A stretch of 64,000 nt of DNA. Source: Siphlonurus alternatus. Its lineage: Eukaryota; Arthropoda; Insecta; Ephemeroptera; Siphlonuridae. The notes under the pieces are model-generated. The model searched no databases and was not told the origin of the DNA. It worked only from the letters and a program-made list of their open reading frames with translations. Positions 55,401 to 62,242 of the stretch are shown piece by piece. Both the position numbers and the translations under genes were made by a program. The stretch spans positions 39,271,951 to 39,335,950 of the forward strand of contig OX463782.1 in assembly GCA_949825025.1 (NCBI GenBank), read 5' to 3'. Each line of letters starts with the position of its first letter. Positions within the stretch are counted from its first letter, which is position 1.

Positions 55401-56957
55401 ATACAAATGTTGAATCGGTGTTCGTTGTTAGTGGGGCATGTTTTTGCCACTTCAGAAATTCATAAATAATTTTTAAAAAATCGTTGACACTTTTTGAAGG
55501 TGTTTTGTCATAGAGGACGGTTCAAATTAAGTTGAATTTGAATATCGAGAAAAAATATGTATTATCTCTCCATATTTTTGAATTTGAACTATCCCCCATA
55601 TACATGGGAAAAGTAGTTAAATTTGATAATTCAACAGAATGAAATGAATCGAAATCGCCACCTTTTTATTGAACTCTGAGTTAGGGTATATTGTTATCAT
55701 CTTGTACACGCACTTTCAGAATGATTGAATTCCTAATTCAATACAAAAGTTGAATCGGTGTTCGTTGTTAGTGGGGCTTGTTTTTGCCACTTCAGAAATT
55801 CATAAATAATTTTTAAAAAATCGTTGACACTTTTTGAAGGTGTTTTGTCATAGAGGACGGTTCAAATTAAGTTGAATTTGAATATCGAGAAAAAATATGT
55901 ATTATCTCTCCAAATTTTTGAATTTGAACTATCCCCCATATACATGGGAAAAGTAGTTAAGTTTGATAATTCAACAGAATGAAATGAATCGAAATCGCCA
56001 CCTTTTTATGTAACTCTGAGTTAGGGTATATTGTTCTCATCATGTACACGCACTTTCAGAATGATTGAATTCCAAATTCAATACAAATGTTGAATCGGTG
56101 TTCGTTGTTAGTGGGGCATGTTTTTGCCACTTCAAAAATTCATAACTAATTTTTAAAAAATCGATGACACTTTTTAAACGTGTTTTCTCATAGAAAACAG
56201 ATCAAATTAAGTTGAATTTGAATAACGAAAAAAAAAAGTATTATCTCTCCTTATTTTTGAATTTGAACTATCCCCCTATTTAGTTAACATCTGAAAAGTA
56301 GTAAGTTTGATAATTCACCAGAATTCAACGAATCGAGATCGCCACTTTTTGATTAAACTTTGAGGTAGGGTGTATTGTTCCTATTATGTATACGCACTTT
56401 CAGAATGATTGAATTCCTAATTCAATACAAAAGTTGACTCTGTGTTCGCTGCTAATGGGGCATGTGTTTGCCACTTCAAAAATTAATAACTAATTTTTAA
56501 AAAATCGTTGACACTTTTTGAACGTGTGACGGTTCAAATTAATTTGAATTTGAATAACGAGAAAAAATATGAATTATCTCTCCTAATTTTTGAACTTGAA
56601 CTATCCCCCATATACTTAACATGGGTAAAATAGTTATGTTTGATAATTCACCAGAATTCAATGAATCGAGATCGCCACTTTGTTATTGAACTCTTAGGTA
56701 GGGTATATTGTTCTTATCATGTACACGCACTTTCAGAATGATTGAATTTCAAATTCAATACAAATGTTGAATCGGTGTTCGTTGTTAGTGGGGCATGTTT
56801 TTGCCACTTCAGAAATTCATAACTAATTTTTAAAAAATCGTTGACACTTTTTGAAGGTGTTTTGTCATAGAAGATGGTTCAAATTAAGTTGAATTTGAAT
56901 ATCGAGAAAAAATATATATTATCTCTCCTTATTTTTGAATTTGAACTATCCCCCGTA
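46460..56957. repeat. Higher-order repeat with a period of about 2384 bp
   Basis: The marker TTTTTATGTA (normally TTTTTATTGA) occurs at 46469, 48851, 51236 and 56003. The spacings are 2382, 2385 and 4767, the last being two periods. An identical stretch at 45314 and 54848 lies 9534 bp apart, four periods. Each unit is seven monomers. A junction near 54750 lacks two monomers relative to 44.3-45.2 kb, consistent with unequal exchange. Confidence 0.82.
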
Positions 56958-57002
56958 AGTAGAGGGGGTGTACCGGTCCTGGAACTGCGGATCGGCGGAT
57001 CA

Positions 57003-57012
57003 GTGACGTCAC
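57003..57012. promoter_or_regulatory. CRE-type palindrome GTGACGTCAC
   Basis: Perfect 10-bp palindrome containing TGACGTCA, the consensus site of CREB/ATF bZIP factors. It lies 45 bp inside the viral terminus. Binding is inference from the motif alone. Confidence 0.5.
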
Positions 57013-57050
57013 AGGCTATTAGTTAATAGCTTTAGGGCTATTAATTAATA

Positions 57051-57062
57051 GGTCACGTGACC
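57051..57062. promoter_or_regulatory. GGTCACGTGACC palindrome (E-box), copy 1
   Basis: Perfect 12-bp palindrome with CACGTG core. GTCACGTGAC is the CLEAR-type site for TFEB/MITF bHLH-ZIP factors and also suits USF. It is the first of three copies within 190 bp. Confidence 0.55.
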
Positions 57063-57066
57063 GATA

Positions 57067-57087
57067 GGGGAAGGGTAGGGGTAGGGG
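57067..57087 (+). other. G-quadruplex motif
   Basis: Four G-runs (57067-57070, 57073-57075, 57078-57081, 57084-57087) with two-base loops AA, TA and TA. This meets the usual G3+N1-7 rule with very short loops, which favours a stable quadruplex. It sits between E-box copies 1 and 2. Confidence 0.6.
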
Positions 57088-57149
57088 TACCTATAGCCTA
57101 TTAAGAGTGATAATTGGAGGGGAGGGGAACCGTTTAATGTTCGATTATT

Positions 57150-57160
57150 GGTCACGTGAC
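57150..57160. promoter_or_regulatory. GGTCACGTGAC E-box, copy 2
   Basis: Exact repeat of the 10-bp GTCACGTGAC core, 99 bp after copy 1. It is followed directly by TTAATAGCCT. Confidence 0.55.
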
Positions 57161-57228
57161 TTAATAGCCTCATTTAATAGCCTATTTTTTTTATCGTTAA
57201 TGAGGGGACCAATCATTAACCGATTTAT

Positions 57229-57239
57229 GGTCACGTGAC
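57229..57239. promoter_or_regulatory. GGTCACGTGAC E-box, copy 3
   Basis: Third exact core, 79 bp after copy 2. It is preceded by CGATTTAT, much as copy 2 is preceded by CGATTATT, so copies 2 and 3 may be part of a diverged direct repeat. Confidence 0.55.
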
Positions 57240-57633
57240 ATAATCGTTTTATTTAATAGCCAATCAATTGATCGTTTAATATTCTTCGGAATAACAATTG
57301 ATTTATTAATTGTTATGCTGACTATGCAATTAAAGAATAACAGAAGCTGGCCTTGAACGTGTTCCAAGTTGTGAATTGACCTTTGGAACATCCGCCCTTC
57401 TCGGTAACGAGCAACTGCAAGAAAATTGCAACGTCTTCATTTTTGTACCGAGCTGTACTTAGTATATGGATTACATATTAGATGTTTTATATACATTGCA
57501 ATGATAAAGTTAATCCTATGATCCTAACTATAAAGCAAGCTGCATCATTTTTATAAATTATGATATTATATATAAAATTACCCTTATATATTTCTTTATT
57601 TGTTGTCAAATTATGATGATTCAGCCACATTTT

Positions 57634-57683
57634 TATATAAATTCTGGCAAGTTTTCGAGGCGGATCCACAGTCAATCATCAGT
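57634..57683 (+). promoter_or_regulatory. Candidate core promoter of the small spliced gene
   Basis: TATATAAA at 57634-57641 is followed by ACAGT (57667-57671, about 35 bp) and by TCAGT (57679-57683, about 47 bp), the arthropod initiator form. The first spacing suits a TATA box better, the second matches the initiator better. The start codon follows at 57750. Confidence 0.35.
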
Positions 57684-57749
57684 TGTCTCTCTCTTCACCT
57701 CGTCTGAACTTTGCTGATCTGCTCTTCAGTACCATTACTACAATACATA

Positions 57750-58185
57750 ATGTCAGCGGTAAGTTAACCTAAGTGTAATATATATATATATATATTAAAT
57801 TCTTTTTTGTATTCATTATTAAACCTATAGTTTTATATAATAATACTATATTTTCTCATTATGATTTCAGTCCTCAATTCTCGCAAAGCTACAGGAGCTT
57901 GGACAACTCACACCTGCTAAGTCCTGCAAGGAGTTGCAAGAAAATGTCCCATTCCCCATCGTCAAACTGGAAACTATCCCGTCCAACTTCGGTGAAGGAA
58001 AACAAATCATCGCTCATCTGAATATCAATGGCGAGACGGAGAAATACTTTTTACCAAGTAGGATTGATGGAGTTGAATTCACAAAACAAAGCATTGAGGA
58101 GTATAATGCCAGTACTCCTAGCATAATGCTTATGTACAAAGGATTGTCAGGCAGATGTATTATTGTTGAATTTATACCAATGTAA
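57750..58185 (+). CDS. Small spliced protein, possibly OB-fold DNA-binding (107 aa)
   Basis: Two exons: 57750-57758 (ATG plus two codons) and 57871-58185, joined across a 112-bp intron. The donor is GCG|GTAAGT; the acceptor follows a T-rich tract, TGATTTCAG|TCC. The junction is in phase 0, and exon 2 is open from its first base, which supports the splice. The protein is 107 aa with no membrane segment. Its core has the pattern PFPIVKLE, then SNFGEGKQIIAHL, KYFLPSRI and a C-terminal hydrophobic strand IIVEFIP. Small proteins with this pattern recur in invertebrate genomes beside Polinton-type genes, as far as I recall. An OB-like beta-barrel with a role in single-stranded DNA binding is a guess. 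Its AATAAA lies 13 bp past the stop. Confidence 0.75.
57759..57870 (+). other. Spliceosomal intron, 112 bp, phase 0
   Basis: GTAAGT donor and TTTCAG acceptor. AT-rich throughout, including a (TA)n run near 57780. An intron in a virus-derived gene indicates nuclear transcription by the host machinery. Confidence 0.75.
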
Positions 58186-58197
58186 AAAGAATACGAT

Positions 58198-58203
58198 AAT
58201 AAA
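58198..58203 (+). terminator. Polyadenylation signal AATAAA (small spliced gene)
   Basis: Canonical hexamer 13 bp after the stop codon, followed by a T-rich stretch (58231-58252). It lies in the 230-bp convergent gap before the opposing capsid gene cluster. Confidence 0.65.
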
Positions 58204-58338
58204 TACAAATATTTCTATACAAATCTTTAACTTGTTATTATTTTTTTTTTCTTATATAATAGTTATAGTTAATAATTTTATGGAGGTAGTATATATAAAA
58301 TTATAACAACGTATTTCAAGTATATAATAAAAAGGTGT

Positions 58339-58344
58339 TTTATT
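58339..58344 (-). terminator. Polyadenylation signal (minus strand) for the capsid gene cluster
   Basis: TTTATT on the plus strand reads AATAAA on the minus strand, 74 bp beyond the stop of the BIR gene. The BIR gene is the last in the leftward cluster, so this could end all its transcripts. Confidence 0.5.
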
Positions 58345-58417
58345 CAGAAATATATAGAAAACATACAATTATAAAACACATAAAAACATACACTGTATAA
58401 AAGCAAACATTTAATAT

Positions 58418-59230
58418 CTAGTTTGAAGTATCAACAACATCATAACCCTCATGTATAGCAAAATTAAATATTAAACAATACTTATTCAAAGCCCTATGCT
58501 TACTTATTGGACAGTCATTTTCCATCCAATTGAATACTTGTAAGCCACAAAAAATACATTCAGTTAAATTTTCATATTTTGAAGAAGGAGTGTGTACAAA
58601 TCCACAGTTAGCCAAGTCAAGCCTAGGTACAGAGTCAAGATGCCAGTTCTTGAATGTTCGTAGCCGAACAAAGGTTTCAAGCATGTTCATTTTATTCCAA
58701 TTTTCATAACACCATTTTGCCAGCTTTCGAGCTTTCATATGTGGACACACATATACAGCATTCATCTGATGGTGGTATAGACATGCAGTACCCTTAGCTG
58801 TTGGGAGCACATTGATGTCAGTGTGGAGTAATTCTTGTAAATCATATATGGTTGAACGGTTCAGTAAAACTTTTAACTTCTTTACTTTTTCCTCTCCATA
58901 AGAATATAAAATTTTGTATCTAGAAGAAACATGATTTATAATGTCATGTAAAAACTTATATGGAACTTCACCACCCATATATGTGCACTGAACTTCGTAG
59001 CTTTTTACATGTGGACTATATGATACATCAGGATCTGGTGACATGAATCTCCATTGCTGACAGGCAAGAGCGCTTACATCTACTATAGAGAGCTCTTTGA
59101 TACTGTCAATTCTCCCTGGCACCAGCGCACATTCTTCGGAAGACATGCAGAAATCCAGAATAGCTGTTGCCATGTTGAAGTTTACTGTAGCAATGAGCTC
59201 GAAAAATAATAAACGAACATTCTTATACAT
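58418..59230 (-). CDS. BIR-domain protein, candidate viral inhibitor of apoptosis (270 aa)
   Basis: The C-terminal part is a full BIR zinc domain. It has RLRTFKNW (189-196), LANCGF (206-211), then C225-x2-C228-x16-H245-x6-C252 with W235, exactly the canonical CX2CX16HX6C zinc spacing. BIR proteins bind caspases or IAP antagonists. There is no RING domain, unlike many baculovirus IAPs. The N-terminal 180 residues are not recognised; they are rich in Cys and His, with GEEKVKKLKVLL, CLYHH and CPHMKARKLAKW. The ATG at 59230 overlaps the end of the major capsid gene by 8 nt. A second ATG at 59173 (residue 20) has a better context (AACATGG) and would give 251 aa. Anti-apoptotic function is inferred from the domain. 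Confidence 0.85.
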   Translation of the reverse strand: MYKNVRLLFFELIATVNFNMATAILDFCMSSEECALVPGRIDSIKELSIVDVSALACQQWRFMSPDPDVSYSPHVKSYEVQCTYMGGEVPYKFLHDIINHVSSRYKILYSYGEEKVKKLKVLLNRSTIYDLQELLHTDINVLPTAKGTACLYHHQMNAVYVCPHMKARKLAKWCYENWNKMNMLETFVRLRTFKNWHLDSVPRLDLANCGFVHTPSSKYENLTECIFCGLQVFNWMENDCPISKHRALNKYCLIFNFAIHEGYDVVDTSN

Positions 59231-60452
59231 GTTTCCGTACCATGCCAGTCAATGGACTGTATTCTACAATGCGATCATGCATAATAACACAAAATGCAGT
59301 TGTACCAGCTGGAAACACTTCATCAGCTTCAAATTCAAGACGTACATCAACAGTTCCACTCTTAATAGATTCATTTTGTTTAGAACAGTCAATAATAACC
59401 ATAGGAGCTTGTGATAAGAACTTTTCGTATGTTAATATAGGTTTCGATTCTTGGCCATAGTAAGATTCTTGAAAGCTAGAATACATTTCATATAATACAG
59501 CGTACTGCTTTTTGGAAACATTTAAATGCAAGTGGTCGTAAGGGTAATTTTTTCCATTCAAGTATAATTTTACATTTCTAATTTTACAATGATCAAAAAT
59601 GTTTGCATCAGCTAGACTTAAATTTCTCCTCAAGGTTTGTAATGCTATAATAACATACCTAGGTCTCTCAAGACTCGAGGTGATTTGGAGCTGCCACTCA
59701 GTTCTATTTAACATTGGGAACATAGGATGTTCTGCTGTATACCAACTTCTAAAGCCAAGTAAGAGGGACTTATCCTCTTTGAGAAAAGAGAGTAAATGTA
59801 ATTTTGTTTCATCATCTACTTGAACATGAGGAATACGCCATGCAAGCTTTGAAATTTCAATTTTAACAGCTTCATAGCTATTATTTTCTACATTTAGTAT
59901 TTCAGATATAATACAATTTGAATCAGTTTGTGATCTAAATAAGACAATTTCTTGTTTACAATTTATCATTATTTTTGTATGATCTTCGAAAACACCAAGT
60001 AATGTACTGAGTGGTAACAAGCCATTAAATGACCCATCTGTATGTAACAACGATGAAGTAGCCTGGTCTGACCAACCTGCATTAGATAAGCGATTTACTT
60101 TTTCAGGCGTAAATGATGCTAAACCCTTTAAAGTGCTTGTATAACCAACGTTTCTTACTTTGTCTACTTCTACTCCATTAATTAAATATCTAATTTCTGA
60201 AAACAAATGTGCAAATGCATTATTTGCAAGTTTAGTACGAGTTGTTGGCTGTCCATTACTTTTTAAAACTTTGCCTTCAATATATATAAAACTTTTACTT
60301 GGCTGTGTATACAAATCAAGATCCTTAATTTCAATTCTAATTTCATCGTTATTATCAAACTTGGTACCAGCATACGCTTCATGATTATGAAATTCATAGC
60401 TAGTTATTTTTGTATCAAACTCCAGGTTAGCATCGAGGTTTAAGACATCCAT
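59223..60452 (-). CDS. Major capsid protein, double-jelly-roll type (409 aa)
   Basis: Matches the DJR-like capsid protein widespread in invertebrate Polinton/adintovirus elements. Recognisable blocks in order are an N-terminal strand with NNDEIRIEIKDLDLYT, FSEIRYLINGVEVDKVRNVG, STLKGLASF, LPLSTLLGVFEDHTKIMINC, LAWRIPHVQVDD, LERPRYVIIALQT, FDHCKIRNVKLYLNGKNYP, and the C-terminal AFCVIMHDRIVEYSPLTGMV. Such proteins trimerise into pseudo-hexameric capsomers. No signal peptide or membrane segment is seen. The start is the ATG at 60452; the frame is open eight codons further but has no ATG there. It overlaps the BIR gene by 8 nt downstream. Upstream, a retroposon-like insertion separates it from the penton gene, so its own promoter may have been displaced. 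The frame is intact. Confidence 0.9.
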   Translation of the reverse strand: MDVLNLDANLEFDTKITSYEFHNHEAYAGTKFDNNDEIRIEIKDLDLYTQPSKSFIYIEGKVLKSNGQPTTRTKLANNAFAHLFSEIRYLINGVEVDKVRNVGYTSTLKGLASFTPEKVNRLSNAGWSDQATSSLLHTDGSFNGLLPLSTLLGVFEDHTKIMINCKQEIVLFRSQTDSNCIISEILNVENNSYEAVKIEISKLAWRIPHVQVDDETKLHLLSFLKEDKSLLLGFRSWYTAEHPMFPMLNRTEWQLQITSSLERPRYVIIALQTLRRNLSLADANIFDHCKIRNVKLYLNGKNYPYDHLHLNVSKKQYAVLYEMYSSFQESYYGQESKPILTYEKFLSQAPMVIIDCSKQNESIKSGTVDVRLEFEADEVFPAGTTAFCVIMHDRIVEYSPLTGMVRKHV

Positions 60453-60543
60453 TATACTGTTTTGGGCGGAGACCAAGTTGTTGAAGGAAGAGTATGTTTT
60501 GAGGTTTTAACCTCTTGCTGATTCGAGCTGAAGTGTTAGGAAA

Positions 60544-60557
60544 CTGGATGTTTCCAC
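60544..60557. repeat. 14-bp direct repeat, left (target-site duplication)
   Basis: CTGGATGTTTCCAC, identical to 61126-61139. It abuts the (TTC)5 tract, the tail end of the inserted retroposon. Confidence 0.7.
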
Positions 60558-61125
60558 TTCTTCTTCTTCTTCTTACAATTGTTGGAAGGAGCCTAAACGG
60601 CTATAATTCCACGTACTGAGTAACTTGGATCAATTGTATAGTTGAACTGTTTTTTGCAGGGTCTTGTAAAGGATAATGGACGAACAATGGATAGTATGAT
60701 TATGGAATGTGGGATGCAAGGTGATGATGGAAGTGGTACCTATATGCCCACCACGTGTTACCGTGGGTGAACCAAAACCACACAAGGAATTGGTTGGATT
60801 TTAGGACATTGGGTTGACGGTGTGGTGTGGGGTGCAATAATGTAGGTTGATGATGCAGGCGACAACATGCAAGGAATGGCAGGAATTTGAAAGATTCTCA
60901 ACGTGTCGACTCCTGTGGGCCGACCGAAGAGCAGGGTCAAAGTAGGATTATGTGGATGCGGTGAGGCGAGATGATGATTATGAATCAAATTGACTGGGGA
61001 TAGGAGTATAGAAATCAAGACGATTAATATATAGAATAGGATAGGGATAGTTACCAGGAGAGGACAGACAATTTGAGCGGAGAGTCACGTCGGCGTTGCT
61101 CACTCTGGCGCGCCATCTTGATTCT
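60558..61125 (-). mobile_element. Retroposon-like insertion (568 bp) within the viral element
   Basis: Flanked by the exact 14-bp direct repeats CTGGATGTTTCCAC. On the minus strand it begins AGAATCAAGATGGCGCGCC, whose AAGATGGCG is a YY1-type motif common just after transcription starts of genes and LINEs, and it ends in (GAA)5. That order (duplication, body, simple-repeat tail, duplication) is what LINE-driven retroposition leaves. Its composition differs from the flanking viral genes. An 86-codon open stretch (60758-61018, minus) shows no known domain. It could be a SINE, a short LINE derivative or a processed transcript. Without it, penton and major capsid genes would be about 137 bp apart, matching the compact spacing elsewhere. 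Confidence 0.6.
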
Positions 61126-61139
61126 CTGGATGTTTCCAC
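61126..61139. repeat. 14-bp direct repeat, right (target-site duplication)
   Basis: CTGGATGTTTCCAC, second copy. It adjoins the 5' end of the retroposon (minus-strand orientation). Confidence 0.7.
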
Positions 61140-61171
61140 CATTATATGTTTTGCGTAAATTAAGACCCATT

Positions 61172-61855
61172 TTAAGCCTTCCTCAGGTGCAGTCTTACTG
61201 TTATACGTTCACCACGAAAATTGACGAGATTTCCATCCTGGTCACATATTTTAAGTGTAATATTATCAAGTACAGTGCCATCTATTGGAAGGTATATAAC
61301 ATCGTTAGGCTTTTCTCTAATTTTAAATCCAGGTCCAGCTTTTGGTGAGAACATATGTAAGGAATGAGAAGGCTTGCCATTTACATATGAACCTCTGGAT
61401 ATATTACTTTGTATATCTATAGTATGCACTTTCATTATATCAACCATCCTGTCTGCAACATGAGTTATTCCTGCTTGAAGAATTTTTTTATTAAAGCCAA
61501 GAGTTGCACCAATAGAATCACTAGGAGTAAAGTCAAGCTGTACTGAAGATTTTATTGAAATAGCTAAAGTATTGTTATTAGCATGTAGAACAAATGCTTG
61601 TTTCATATCAGTGAACTTTTTCTGTATGTAAGATGCTATGTCATTTACTTCATAGTTTCCAGGAGGTATTGTAATAATTTGACCAGAATTATAATGAATT
61701 TTATTATTCGTCTCATCCACGTTAGGAATAGAGTTAAATGTATCAAAGCTGAGAAGTCCAATTTCATATTGCTGACCTTCCTCGAGTATTATCGGTGGAA
61801 AAATATCAGAAGAAAGGACATTGGAAGGTTGTGACAAGGTTAAAGTAATAGACAT
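61172..61855 (-). CDS. Penton-like minor capsid protein (227 aa)
   Basis: Resembles the single-jelly-roll penton-like protein of Polintons and adintoviruses. It begins MSITLTLSQPS, followed by VLSSDIFPPI, YEIGLLSFDTFNSIPNVDET, an IPPGNYEVNDIASYIQKKF block and the C-terminal ITLKICDQDGNLVNFRGERI. Penton proteins close the fivefold vertices of the capsid. The ATG at 61855 is chosen; six further in-frame codons upstream lack an ATG. It follows the protease gene after 24 nt. No signal peptide or membrane segment is seen, and the frame is intact. The family assignment rests on remembered sequence patterns and gene order; a structural comparison would settle it. Confidence 0.82.
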   Translation of the reverse strand: MSITLTLSQPSNVLSSDIFPPIILEEGQQYEIGLLSFDTFNSIPNVDETNNKIHYNSGQIITIPPGNYEVNDIASYIQKKFTDMKQAFVLHANNNTLAISIKSSVQLDFTPSDSIGATLGFNKKILQAGITHVADRMVDIMKVHTIDIQSNISRGSYVNGKPSHSLHMFSPKAGPGFKIREKPNDVIYLPIDGTVLDNITLKICDQDGNLVNFRGERITVRLHLRKA

Positions 61856-61879
61856 GACTGAAATACTTATCAACTTTTA

Positions 61880-62242
61880 TTAATTATTTAAACATAAATA
61901 CAGAAGACATAAGTGACCACATATTATTGAACCATATGTTTGATAACATGATCTATTGTAAGTTACATTGCAATTTTTCATATATTTAATAAATTCTACA
62001 AAGGGCATTATGTTCCCAAATGAATCAAAATAATTTACATTGTTGCCAACTTTATAGTACGCTACCCAATGAGTTCCAGGGCCAGTGCTGCCATCTAAAT
62101 TTATAATACCTGATTCTTGAAACCAGGGTTTCTTTGGCAATTTATCTCTCATGAATATATTCCTAAAGTTTTTAATATGAAGTATTTTAACAGCATGTTT
62201 TATTTCAATGTCTGAAAGGGCATGATTTGGCAGCACACACAT
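61880..62242 (-). CDS. Adenain-type cysteine protease (120 aa)
   Basis: Small capsid-maturation protease of the adenovirus protease/Ulp1 fold. The catalytic residues are all visible: H58 in GPGTHWVAYYK, D73 in NYFDSFGN, Q101 in CYQTYG and C108 in ICGHLCLLYL. At 120 residues it is shorter than adenovirus adenain (about 200), and lacks N-terminal extensions, which is common in Polinton copies. In adenoviruses this enzyme cleaves minor capsid and core precursors; here the PLA2-domain protein encoded just upstream is a likely substrate (inference). Its ATG shares one base with the stop of that gene (TAATG), and the penton gene follows 24 nt later. It probably acts inside nascent virions. The frame is intact. 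Confidence 0.9.
   Translation of the reverse strand: MCVLPNHALSDIEIKHAVKILHIKNFRNIFMRDKLPKKPWFQESGIINLDGSTGPGTHWVAYYKVGNNVNYFDSFGNIMPFVEFIKYMKNCNVTYNRSCYQTYGSIICGHLCLLYLCLNN

Larger units (their letters stand above)
30895..56957. repeat. Satellite DNA array, block C
   Basis: Same family and orientation as blocks A and B, running to the viral element. It is rich in the right-hand variants (GAGTTAGGG, CCCCCATATACATGGG, ATCGATGACAG, TTAATTTTTGAGG). It includes the 1025-bp and about 2384-bp higher-order repeats. The last monomer is cut after TATCCCCCGTA at 56957. Short frames within it, including two identical 63-codon frames at 45314 and 54848, are repeat read-through. Confidence 0.96.
56958..57633. 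other. Left terminal region of the viral element, non-coding
   Basis: No convincing gene in about 680 bp. It is dense in short symmetric motifs: GTGACGTCAC, three GTCACGTGAC boxes, several TTAATAGC/GCTATTAA units (57023, 57161, 57174, 57253), CGTTTAAT twice and a G-rich run. It probably contains the terminal inverted repeat and control elements. The repeat length cannot be judged without the other end. From 57280 to 57633 it is AT-rich with nothing I recognise. Confidence 0.6.

Noticed and set aside
1..57000. CRISPR-like regular repeats
   Set aside because: The repeat unit is about 340 bp with no unique spacers between short repeats, and the genome is eukaryotic.
57197..57675. Two minus-strand frames of 62-64 codons in the viral terminal region
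   Set aside because: They lie in AT-rich, motif-dense control sequence, have no domain match, and run against the small spliced gene's promoter.
60758..61018. 86-codon minus-strand frame in the retroposon-like insertion
   Set aside because: No known domain; proline- and histidine-rich as expected from translating GT/GA-rich DNA. It was kept only as part of the insertion.
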